From Ruminococcus sp. (GTDB lineage: Bacteria > Bacillota > Clostridia > Oscillospirales > Ruminococcaceae), in NCBI GenBank assembly GCA_017544125.1, contig JAFYET010000071.1, positions 1 to 11,285 on the forward strand: a stretch of DNA of 11,285 bases. The letters run 5' to 3'. The position numbers and the translations under genes were made by a program. The notes under the pieces were generated by a model. The model was not told where the DNA came from. It saw only the letters and a program-made list of their open reading frames with translations, and searched no databases. Position 1 is the first letter of the stretch. Each line of letters starts with the position of its first letter. This document shows positions 1 to 6,707 of the stretch, piece by piece.

Positions 1-52
1 ATATCGCAGGAATAATCACGCATATCCTCGCATAAGATGTAAAAAAACACCT

Positions 53-57
53 GGGAG
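53..57 (+). promoter_or_regulatory. Ribosome binding site that fixes the amidase start at TTG 66
   Basis: GGGAG lies 8 nt before the TTG at 66-68. The alternative in-frame GTG at 57-59 shares its first base with this motif and so has no usable spacing. This is a direct reading of the sequence; start usage itself is inferred. Confidence 0.65.
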
Positions 58-65
58 TGATAGAT

Positions 66-782
66 TTGAGAAAAAAGGGACAGCTGATAATGCTTTTCGG
101 AGCGATAGTGTGCATATGCGCAGCGGCGCTGCTCTCTGACGAGCCGACAGCCAAGCCTGCATCGGCGGGTGTGGTGTCGGCAGCCTTCGAGCGGCCTGTG
201 CTGATACTCGATGCGGGGCACGGAGGGGCTGACGGGGGCTGCGTTGCTGCTGACGGAACGCCCGAAAAGGGCATTAACCTGAGCATTGTGCAGACGATGC
301 GTGACACGGCGGCGATAATGGGCTACGATGTCATCTGCACGAGGGAGAGCGATGTGTCGATACATGACGAGGGGGTGACGGGGCTTTCAAAGCAGAAAAA
401 GTCAGACATGGACAACCGCCTTGCGATCATCAACGGATACGACAATGCTGTTGCGCTGTCGATACACCAAAACCAGTTTACCGACCCGCAGTACAGCGGT
501 GCGCAGATGTTTTACTCAAAAAAGAGCGAGGCTGCCCACGCCCTTGCCGAAGCGATAAAGGGGCGGGTGGTAAGCACGCTGCAGCACGAGAACGAGCGTG
601 AGACAAAGCCCGTAGGCGATGAGCTGTTTTTGCTTGACAACGCCAAATGTCCAATGGTAATGGCAGAGTGCGGCTTTCTTTCAAACGAAGGGGAGGCGCA
701 GCGCTTAGAATCGCCCGTATATCAGAAGCACATGGCGCTTACGCTGCTTTTCGGGGTAAATGATTACATATACAATGAATAG
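66..782 (+). CDS. N-acetylmuramoyl-L-alanine amidase (Amidase_3, CwlD-like)
   Basis: Zinc amidase that cuts the bond between N-acetylmuramic acid and the stem peptide of peptidoglycan, acting outside the membrane. Seen, numbering from the TTG start (238 aa): a short basic N-terminus (MRKKGQ), a hydrophobic segment at about 7-23 that is a signal or anchor, then one catalytic domain from about 43 to the end. The zinc ligands are visible as LDAGHGG (H52), E67 in PEKGINL and H134 in SIHQN; the catalytic glutamate is E201 in AECGFLSN. The length matches sporulation CwlD (about 237 aa), which helps make cortex muramic-lactam, but other short Amidase_3 proteins look alike, so the CwlD role is inferred. 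No SPOR, LysM or SH3 wall-binding domain is present. A GTG nine bases upstream is in frame, but it lies inside the ribosome site, so TTG at 66 is preferred. Convergent with the long minus-strand operon. Confidence 0.9.
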   Translation: MRKKGQLIMLFGAIVCICAAALLSDEPTAKPASAGVVSAAFERPVLILDAGHGGADGGCVAADGTPEKGINLSIVQTMRDTAAIMGYDVICTRESDVSIHDEGVTGLSKQKKSDMDNRLAIINGYDNAVALSIHQNQFTDPQYSGAQMFYSKKSEAAHALAEAIKGRVVSTLQHENERETKPVGDELFLLDNAKCPMVMAECGFLSNEGEAQRLESPVYQKHMALTLLFGVNDYIYNE

Positions 783-785
783 AAA

Positions 786-815
786 AAGGCTTCCGCCATG
801 ACAAGCGGAAGCCTT
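786..815. terminator. Bidirectional intrinsic terminator between convergent genes
   Basis: A perfect 11-bp stem (AAGGCTTCCGC, 786-796, with GCGGAAGCCTT, 805-815) closes an 8-nt loop. On the minus strand the right-hand arm runs into TTTTT, a good intrinsic terminator for the long minus-strand operon whose last stop is 10 nt away. On the plus strand it starts 3 nt after the amidase stop and is followed by a weaker, broken T-rich run, so it probably serves both genes. Confidence 0.88.
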
Positions 816-825
816 ATATCTTTTA

Positions 826-1800
826 TCAGCTGGTGGCTGCGGCGGTTGCAGCGGTTGTGGAGGCGATTATCGCTGCCATCATAGCCTGCTCGGCTGCGAT
901 TATAGCAGCGGCTGAGGCGATAGCGGCTATCTGCGAACCACGTGAGCCGTAGCAGCCCGAAACTATAAGTGCGGCGTGCATGAGCCTTGTTGACTTGGAA
1001 GTGCCGAACAAGCCGCCGTAGCCCTTCTGGTCATCAAGGAAGCTGTCGGCATAGAGCACATCGGAAACTATCCTGTCGTTAGACACGCCTGTTGCCGAAA
1101 GACCTGCCAGTACGGGGAGGTCATAGGTCTTGCCGAACTTCCTGCCGGATTTTGCAAGCCCGTCATACAGCCCACGGAACTTGGAAGCCTTGTTTTCAGA
1201 TGAGCCGTCGGTAAGTGCGAGAATATGCGACACCGTCTGCACGGCGTTATTGCCGAAGCCGGATTTCAGGGCATCATAGCAGCTTTCCATATCCTTGACA
1301 AGCTCTTTATCGTCACGCTCGCTCATAGCGAGGGTGATAGCGAAGACGCTGTCCTCACTGCCTGTGAGGAAGGGGTGCTCACGCTTCATCTTTTTATAAA
1401 GCCCCTTTGCACGCTTGCAGATATCGTCAAGGTCGCCGTGGTAGGCTTGCTCCGCAAGGATAAATGCCGACTGCACAAGATACTCGCTGCCTGTGAAGTA
1501 TTTCTTCAGCAGCTCGTATATGTCGGATACTTCTTTCAAAAGCTCTTTGGGCTTGCTGCTTACAGCTAAGAGTGCTGCACTTGCAAGCTGCATATTGCCC
1601 CTGAATGACGAGAAAATGCCCTTGCTCTCGTCAATGAGCTTTTTGCATTTCTTCAAATCGTCGCTGTCAGCCTCTATACCACGGGAGGTATATATGGCAG
1701 CACAGGCTGCATAGATCTCCTCAGACTCGAGCTTGAAGGTCTTTTTGATGATGTTTTTGTTTGTGATAAACAGCTCACAGCGCTGCTGAAGCAATTCCAT
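826..1800 (-). CDS. DUF4003-like protein of unknown function
   Basis: A 324-aa protein that I recognise by general pattern as DUF4003-like; the function of that family is not known to me. It appears mostly alpha-helical: about 285 residues of helical segments rich in Lys, Glu, Ser and Leu, including SERDDKELVKDM, LPVLAGLSATG and a Gly-rich GYGGLFGTSKSTR segment. A very Ala-rich tail follows (17 of the last 34 residues are Ala, with Ile, Met, Ser and Thr). There is no signal peptide; the tail could be a membrane-associating helix, but it contains polar Thr/Ser and no clear anchor. The start is supported by a strong AGGGGGAG site 5 nt before ATG. It follows argF by 39 nt on the same strand with no hairpin between, and is the last gene before the terminator, so it probably shares the arginine transcript. 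An arginine role is not implied by its sequence. Confidence 0.75.
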   Translation of the reverse strand: MELLQQRCELFITNKNIIKKTFKLESEEIYAACAAIYTSRGIEADSDDLKKCKKLIDESKGIFSSFRGNMQLASAALLAVSSKPKELLKEVSDIYELLKKYFTGSEYLVQSAFILAEQAYHGDLDDICKRAKGLYKKMKREHPFLTGSEDSVFAITLAMSERDDKELVKDMESCYDALKSGFGNNAVQTVSHILALTDGSSENKASKFRGLYDGLAKSGRKFGKTYDLPVLAGLSATGVSNDRIVSDVLYADSFLDDQKGYGGLFGTSKSTRLMHAALIVSGCYGSRGSQIAAIASAAAIIAAEQAMMAAIIASTTAATAAATS

Positions 1801-1839
1801 ACTATCTCCCCCTGTATATGATTATGTCGGTGTCAGCGA

Positions 1840-2772
1840 TCAAACGTCGTCGCTGTACTTGGGCTTGCCGCCCATTACCTTTACCATAACTGCCTTCTGA
1901 GCGTGGAGGCGGTTTTCAGCCTCTTCAAATATCTCATCTGCGTGAGCCTCGAACACCTTCTCGGTTATCTCCTCTTCACGGTGAGCTGGCAGGCAGTGCT
2001 GGACCATTGCATCGGGCTTTGCAGCAGCCATTATCTCGTCATTTATCTGGTAGCCTGCGAAAGCTATCTTGCGCTTTTCTGTTTCTGCTTCCTCACCCAT
2101 AGATGTCCATACATCGGTAAAGAGCACGTCTGCGTCCTTTGCAGCCTCGAGCGGAACATTGGTCATAGAGAACTTGTCGCCGTAGCCCTTAGCAAATTCA
2201 AGCACCTCGTGGTCGGGCTGGTAGTCATCGGGGCAGGCGATGGAAACTTCCATACCTACTTTAAGACCGCCCACGATGAGCGAGTTTGCCATATTGTTGC
2301 CGTCGCCTATATAGCACATTTTAAGTCCGTCAAGGCGACCCTTGAACTCTCTGATAGTCATAAGATCGGCTAGCACCTGGCAGGGGTGGCAGAAATCTGT
2401 AAGACCGTTGATTATCGGAATAGAGCCGAACTTTGCCAGGTCATCGACCTCCTGCTGCTCAAAGGTACGAATCATTATACCGTCAAGGTAGCGTGAGAGA
2501 ACACGAGCTGTGTCCTGCACAGGCTCACCACGGCCTATCTGAAGGTCACGGTTTGAGAGGAAGAGTGCCTGACCGCCCAGCTGGTACATACCCGTCTCGA
2601 ACGACACCCTTGTACGTGTTGAGGACTTCTGGAATATCATACCCAGTGTCTTGCCCTTTAAAAGGTGGTGCTTTATGCCGTTTTTATTCTCATATTTGAG
2701 CTGGTCGGCAAGGTTTAATATCTCGATTATCTCCTCCTTTGAGAGGTCGAGCATTTTAAGCAGGTGTTTCAT
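1840..2772 (-). CDS. argF: Ornithine carbamoyltransferase
   Basis: Joins ornithine and carbamoyl phosphate to give citrulline, in the cytoplasm. Numbering from the chosen start (310 aa, the usual size): the carbamoyl-phosphate loop STRTR is at 51-55, HPCQ at 129-132, the ornithine-side loop DVWTSMG at 220-226 and the HCLP signature at 259-262. HCLP together with the SMG loop points to ornithine as the substrate, rather than aspartate or the acetylornithine/succinylornithine variants. A longer frame begins at 2793, but an AAGGAG site at 2780-2785 lies 7 nt before the ATG at 2770-2772 and homologous enzymes start about here, so the shorter form is chosen. It overlaps the end of argD by 17 nt, suggesting coupled translation. 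Anabolic rather than catabolic use is inferred from the arginine-synthesis neighbours and the absence of arcA or arcC in the window. Confidence 0.96.
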   Translation of the reverse strand: MKHLLKMLDLSKEEIIEILNLADQLKYENKNGIKHHLLKGKTLGMIFQKSSTRTRVSFETGMYQLGGQALFLSNRDLQIGRGEPVQDTARVLSRYLDGIMIRTFEQQEVDDLAKFGSIPIINGLTDFCHPCQVLADLMTIREFKGRLDGLKMCYIGDGNNMANSLIVGGLKVGMEVSIACPDDYQPDHEVLEFAKGYGDKFSMTNVPLEAAKDADVLFTDVWTSMGEEAETEKRKIAFAGYQINDEIMAAAKPDAMVQHCLPAHREEEITEKVFEAHADEIFEEAENRLHAQKAVMVKVMGGKPKYSDDV

Positions 2773-3964
2773 CGTTATTCTCCTTTTCATCAAGTATTTT
2801 TGTAAGTATCTCTATTCCCTTATCTATCTCCTCGTAGGTTATCGTGAGGGGCGGGAGGAATCTCAGCTTTTCCTTGGCTGTGAGTATCAGAAGCCCGTTA
2901 TCAAGGCAAGCCTTGCACACGTCTGCTGCCTTTTTGGTCTTGAGTGACACGCCTATCATCATACCAAGACCGCTAATGCCGTCAACCTCGGGGTGGTCGA
3001 TGAGCTTCTGCCAGATGTAGTAGCCCTTCTGTGTCACCTCATCGAGGAAGCCCTCAGCAAGCACTGTATCGAGCACAGCGTTGCCGCCTGCGCAGCTTAT
3101 GGGGTTGCCGCCGAAGGTCGAGCCGTGGGTGCCCTTGGTGAGCACATCGGCGCACTTTTCATTTGCAAGGCAGACACCTATCGGCACGCCGCCTGCAAGA
3201 CCCTTGGCAAGTGTGGTTATATCAGGCTTTACGCCAAACTGCTCAGATGCTAAGAATGTGCCCGTTCTGCCAACGCCCGTCTGAACCTCATCGCAGATGG
3301 TGAGTATATCGTCCTTGGCGCACTCTTCAAATATGGCGTTCACAAACTCCTTATCAAGAGCCACAACGCCGCCCTCGCCCTGAATGAGCTCGAACATCAC
3401 AGCGCAGACCCTGCCCTTGTTCTCCGAGAGCTTGGCTTTGAGGTCATCTATATCGTTTGCCTTTACATTCACAAAGCCCTCAACAAAGGGAAAGAAGTAG
3501 TTATGAAAAACATCCTGCCCGGTGGCGGAGAGGGTGGCAAGAGTCCTGCCGTGGAAGGAGTTTACAAGCGTGATTATGATGTTGCGCTCTACCTCCTTGC
3601 CGTATTTATCAAAGCTGTATTTCCTTGCTACCTTGATAGCACACTCGTTAGCCTCAGCGCCGGAGTTGCCAAAAAACATCTTGCTGTAGCCTGTATACTC
3701 ACATAGCTTAGCTGCAAAATCAGCCTGCACCTTTGTGTAGTAGTAGTTTGATGTGTGCTGTATCTTATGTGCCTGAGAGCATATAGCCTCTACCCACTTG
3801 TCGTTGCAGTAGCCAAGGGAGTTAGTGCCTATGCCCGAGCCGAAGTCGATATAGGTCTTGCCGTCTTCATCGGTCGCCACACGGTCGCTGCCCGATTCCA
3901 TTACCAGGTCGTACCTGCCGTATGAGGGCATGACGTGTGAGTTGAATTTTTCTATCGTGTTCAT
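2756..3964 (-). CDS. argD: Acetylornithine aminotransferase
   Basis: PLP enzyme that converts N-acetylglutamate semialdehyde to N-acetylornithine using glutamate. Class III aminotransferase landmarks, numbered from the chosen start (402 aa, a normal length): the phosphate-binding NSGAEA at 100-105, SFHGRT at 136-141, DEVQTGVGRTG from D225, the Schiff-base lysine K254 in TLAKGLAGGVPIG and HGSTFGGNP at 280-288. Subgroup assignment to ArgD, rather than GabT or RocD, rests on these motifs plus the neighbours argB, argJ and argF. An ATG at 3971-3973 opens the frame three codons earlier, but the AAAGGA site touches it; the ATG at 3962-3964 has 9-nt spacing and is preferred. It follows the YcxB-like gene by 23 nt. 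No missing key residue was seen. Confidence 0.95.
   Translation of the reverse strand: MNTIEKFNSHVMPSYGRYDLVMESGSDRVATDEDGKTYIDFGSGIGTNSLGYCNDKWVEAICSQAHKIQHTSNYYYTKVQADFAAKLCEYTGYSKMFFGNSGAEANECAIKVARKYSFDKYGKEVERNIIITLVNSFHGRTLATLSATGQDVFHNYFFPFVEGFVNVKANDIDDLKAKLSENKGRVCAVMFELIQGEGGVVALDKEFVNAIFEECAKDDILTICDEVQTGVGRTGTFLASEQFGVKPDITTLAKGLAGGVPIGVCLANEKCADVLTKGTHGSTFGGNPISCAGGNAVLDTVLAEGFLDEVTQKGYYIWQKLIDHPEVDGISGLGMMIGVSLKTKKAADVCKACLDNGLLILTAKEKLRFLPPLTITYEEIDKGIEILTKILDEKENNDETPA
2780..2785 (-). promoter_or_regulatory. argF ribosome binding site inside the argD 3' end
   Basis: AAGGAG on the minus strand, 7 nt before ATG 2772-2770. It lies within the last codons of argD, so terminating ribosomes would pass directly over the argF start. 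It supports the 310-aa rather than the 317-aa form of ArgF. Confidence 0.75.
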
Positions 3965-3973
3965 TGTTATCAT

Positions 3974-3979
3974 TCCTTT
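3974..3979 (-). promoter_or_regulatory. argD ribosome binding site selecting the second ATG
   Basis: AAAGGA abuts the first in-frame ATG (3973-3971) with no spacer but stands 9 nt before the second ATG (3964-3962). The second is therefore the likely start, giving an N-terminus MNTIEKF. Confidence 0.65.
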
Positions 3980-3987
3980 CTTTAGGT

Positions 3988-4536
3988 TTATCTGTCTGCT
4001 TTTTCAATTAGTGATGCCTGGATATTTGCGCCCCTGCTCTGCATATATGCAAGTATATGCGACAGTTTTACGTTATTTGCGGCAAATGCAGCCCTCGGGA
4101 TAAATGAGTTATACTTGCCCGCATGGAGCGTCAGGCAGGTGGGTGAAAGAGCCACCCTGTCGATATCGGTATAGTTATAGCTGAGCGTACCTTCGATGCT
4201 CTGCTCAGTGTAGTAGGTCTGATAGAGTGAGAGAACGCTGTCATTCTCACACGCCGCAGCCTTGACAGAGGGCATCATAAGCGCTGCTATACCGAATGGT
4301 GCAACAAACAGCAGCGCTGCCGTTGTTGCGAATATGTATATATCGTAGTAAAACGAAAACCAGGGGAGCGGTGCAAACCTTGCAGCTATCGAATAGACAA
4401 GCAGGGCGCAAACGCCTATCGCAAAGGGGAGGACCTTACGCAAGAGGGTCATACCAATGGCGTTTATCACATCGCTCTCGCTTTCAAACCTGTAGCTTAT
4501 CTGTAAGAAAAGTTCTTCCTGCATACTGTTATTCAT
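3988..4536 (-). CDS. YcxB-like membrane protein with cytoplasmic C-terminal domain
   Basis: A 182-aa protein with a charged N-terminal stretch (1-34), two hydrophobic segments (about 35-53 and 66-88) forming a hairpin in the membrane, and a soluble C-terminal part (about 99-168) with alternating hydrophobic strands: a TYYTEQ strand, SYNYTDIDRVALS, TLHAGKYNSFIPR and a final helix with HILAYMQ. This layout, two membrane helices then a PH-like beta domain ending in an 'IPRxAF'-type motif, resembles YcxB-family proteins, whose function is unknown. The start ATG shares one base with the argB stop (TGATG), so it is probably translated by coupling; no good ribosome site is visible. ATG at about 4524 is a possible alternative. 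It sits between argB and argD, a place where no extra gene is normally found. Family membership is a pattern judgement. Confidence 0.72.
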   Translation of the reverse strand: MNNSMQEELFLQISYRFESESDVINAIGMTLLRKVLPFAIGVCALLVYSIAARFAPLPWFSFYYDIYIFATTAALLFVAPFGIAALMMPSVKAAACENDSVLSLYQTYYTEQSIEGTLSYNYTDIDRVALSPTCLTLHAGKYNSFIPRAAFAANNVKLSHILAYMQSRGANIQASLIEKADR

Positions 4537-5393
4537 CAGCTGAACTGTGTGCCGATGCCCTCGTTAGTAAGCAGCTCTATGAGGATAGAGTGGGGAACTC
4601 TGCCGTCGATGATAGATGTTCTCTTGACACCACGTCTAATAGCCTCAACGCAGCAGTCGATCTTGGGAATCATGCCGCCGCTGATGATGCCTGTGCTTTT
4701 AAGGTAAGGCACCTCGGAGACGTTCACTGTGGGTATGAGCGTTTCGTCATCGTCCTTATCACGCAAAAGCCCCTTGATATCTGTCATAAGAATGAGCTTT
4801 TCGGCTCTTAAGCAGCTTGCAATGCGGGCAGCTGCGGTGTCGGCATTTATGTTGTATGCCTGACCTGTCTCGCTGGTGCCGACGGTTGCGATTATCGGCA
4901 CATAGCCGTTATTCAAAGCATCGAGTATGGGCTTGGTGGTTATCTTCTTGATCTCGCCAACATAGCCAAGATCAACATCGCCCTCGAGCTTCTTTGCCAT
5001 TATCATCTCACCGTCACAGCCGCATAGACCGAGTGCCTTGCCGCCGTGCAGCTGCAATGCCGATACCAGCTCCTTATTGACCTTGCCGCTGAGTACCATT
5101 TTTACTATATCCATAGTTTCGGCATCGGTGTAGCGCAGACCGTTTATAAAGCGGCTCTCAACGCCCACACGGTTAAGCATTGCGTTTATCTCGGGGCCGC
5201 CGCCGTGAACGAGCACTACCTTTATGCCGACCTCAGAGAGCAGCACGATATCGCTCATAACGGCTTCTTTGAGCTCTGAGTTTGTCATAGCGTTGCCGCC
5301 GTATTTTACTACGACTATCTTATCGTGATAATTCTGTATATAGGGCAGCGCATCAATGAGTATCTGGCTTCTTATATTGTTTTCTATCTGCAT
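4536..5393 (-). CDS. argB: Acetylglutamate kinase, arginine-sensitive type
   Basis: Phosphorylates N-acetylglutamate with ATP, the second step of arginine synthesis. The 285-aa sequence shows the amino acid kinase fold: KYGGNAM at 30-36, VHGGGPEIN at 62-70, RYTD from R87, NINADTAA at 181-188, MTDIKGLL at 203-210 and SGGMIPK at 238-244. An extra N-terminal helix (about 1-24, with ALPYIQNY) precedes the first strand, and the C-terminus ends in NEGIGTQFS. In characterised enzymes of this family the N-helix builds the hexamer and, with the C-terminal region, the arginine-binding site, so feedback inhibition by arginine is inferred; the E. coli-type enzyme lacks the helix. The start has GGAAG 8 nt upstream, and the gene begins 14 nt after argJ. 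Confidence 0.96.
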   Translation of the reverse strand: MQIENNIRSQILIDALPYIQNYHDKIVVVKYGGNAMTNSELKEAVMSDIVLLSEVGIKVVLVHGGGPEINAMLNRVGVESRFINGLRYTDAETMDIVKMVLSGKVNKELVSALQLHGGKALGLCGCDGEMIMAKKLEGDVDLGYVGEIKKITTKPILDALNNGYVPIIATVGTSETGQAYNINADTAAARIASCLRAEKLILMTDIKGLLRDKDDDETLIPTVNVSEVPYLKSTGIISGGMIPKIDCCVEAIRRGVKRTSIIDGRVPHSILIELLTNEGIGTQFS

Positions 5394-5407
5394 TTTTATT
5401 ACTTCCT

Positions 5408-6694
5408 TTAACTCCTGTAATCTCCGTTGATCTTGACGTAGTCATATGTCATATCGCAGCCCCATGCGGTAGCCTCGCTGCTGCCCTGTTTGAGCTGTGC
5501 AAGTATCGTTATATCCTCCTCGGAGAGAATAGCCTTTGCAAGATCCTCATCAAACTGCAAGCCAAGACCGTTCTCGCAGACAAGTATCTTTCCTGCCTTT
5601 GAGATGTAGTAAACATCTGCCTTTGTGACATCGCAGTCTGTTTCAGCATAGCCCATAGCGCACATTATACGTCCGCAGTTTGCGTCAGCGCCGTACATAG
5701 CGCACTTTACGAGCGGCGAGCGGATAACGCTCTTTGCGATGATCTTCGCTGTTTCAAAATCGGGTGCGCCTGTTACCCTGCACTCTATCAGCTTTGTAGC
5801 GCCCTCGCCGTCCTTGGCAAGCATTTTGGTAATGTGCAGCATAGCTATGTAAAGCGCTTTTTTGAACACCTCAAACTCCTTGCTGCCTGCCTTTATCTCG
5901 GCATTATTTGCCATGCCGTTTGCCATTATGCAGACCATATCGTTTGTTGATTGGTCGCCGTCAACAGAGAGGCAGTTGTAGGTTATCTTTACTACCTCGT
6001 CAAGGGCTGATTGCAAAAGCTCAGATGATATATTGCAGTCGGTGGTATAGAAGTTAAGGGTAGTTGCCATATTCGGGTGTATCATGCCGCTGCCCTTGCC
6101 CATGCCGCCGAGGGTCACGCTCTTGCCGCCGATATCAAACTTAACGGCTATCTCTTTCTTGACAGTGTCGGTAGTCATGATAGCGGTTGCGGCTTCAAGG
6201 TTGCCGTTGTAGTCGAGCTTTTCAACCAGCTTCGGCACAGCCTCTGCCACAGGCTCGATGGGGAGAATCTGCCCGATAACGCCTGTTGAAGCGACTATCA
6301 CCTGCTCGGGCTCTATACCCAAAGCATCGGCTGTGAGCTTACACATAGCCTGCGCTTTATGCTCGCCGTCTGAGTTACAGGTGTTGGCGTTTTTTGAGTT
6401 TGCGATTATCGCCCTCATTTTGCCGTTTGCTTTTGATATATTATCCTTTGTGACGATTATCGGCGCACCCTTTACCTTGTTCTGGGTATACACCGCAGCT
6501 GCGTTGCAGTCGCAATCTGACACGACCATGCAGATATCGTTCTTGACGTTTGAAATGGGGCTTTCGTTACCGTCGGGCACGCTGCTTTTCTTTATGCCGC
6601 AGTACACGCCGCTTGCCTTGAAGCCCTTGGCTGCGCACACGCCGCCCTCGGCGTATTCATAGCCCTCGAATGGTTTAAGTGTTATTTCCTTCAT
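5408..6694 (-). CDS. argJ: Glutamate N-acetyltransferase / ornithine acetyltransferase
   Basis: Moves the acetyl group from N-acetylornithine to glutamate, releasing ornithine and regenerating N-acetylglutamate; it closes the cyclic arginine pathway. The family's self-cleavage site is visible: KGSGMIHPNMA followed by T211, the new N-terminal nucleophile after the A210/T211 cut (alpha chain about 1-210, beta chain 211-428). STGVIG at 136-141 supplies the oxyanion-hole Thr-Gly, and SVDGDQSTND and the C-terminal AWGCDMTYDYV are also family hallmarks. The residue after the nucleophile is Thr (ATTL), where many members have Met; this should be tolerated. Whether it also uses acetyl-CoA (bifunctional form) cannot be read directly; the lack of a nearby argA makes it plausible. 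AAAGGAAG lies 7 nt before ATG and overlaps the preceding stop codon, giving a 13-nt gap. Confidence 0.97.
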   Translation of the reverse strand: MKEITLKPFEGYEYAEGGVCAAKGFKASGVYCGIKKSSVPDGNESPISNVKNDICMVVSDCDCNAAAVYTQNKVKGAPIIVTKDNISKANGKMRAIIANSKNANTCNSDGEHKAQAMCKLTADALGIEPEQVIVASTGVIGQILPIEPVAEAVPKLVEKLDYNGNLEAATAIMTTDTVKKEIAVKFDIGGKSVTLGGMGKGSGMIHPNMATTLNFYTTDCNISSELLQSALDEVVKITYNCLSVDGDQSTNDMVCIMANGMANNAEIKAGSKEFEVFKKALYIAMLHITKMLAKDGEGATKLIECRVTGAPDFETAKIIAKSVIRSPLVKCAMYGADANCGRIMCAMGYAETDCDVTKADVYYISKAGKILVCENGLGLQFDEDLAKAILSEEDITILAQLKQGSSEATAWGCDMTYDYVKINGDYRS

Positions 6695-6707
6695 CTTTCA
6701 TCTTCCT

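Noticed and set aside
3..35. Possible C-terminal end of an upstream + strand gene (IAGIITHILA then TAA)
   Set aside because: Only ten codons are visible; a hydrophobic ending 30 nt before the amidase is suggestive but could be chance.
33..38. TAAGAT as a possible -10 box for the amidase
   Set aside because: No matching -35 element at the right distance, and the region is too short to judge.
1801..1839. Possible terminator or promoter between argF and the DUF4003-like gene
   Set aside because: The 39-nt gap shows no stable hairpin with a T run and only a ribosome site; read-through is more likely.
1903..2373. 156-codon + strand open frame opposite argF
   Set aside because: argF is certain from its catalytic motifs; the antisense frame is a by-product of its codon use.
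4296..4811. 171-codon + strand open frame across the YcxB-like gene and argB
   Set aside because: It is antisense to two well-supported coding genes, has no ribosome site and no recognisable motifs.
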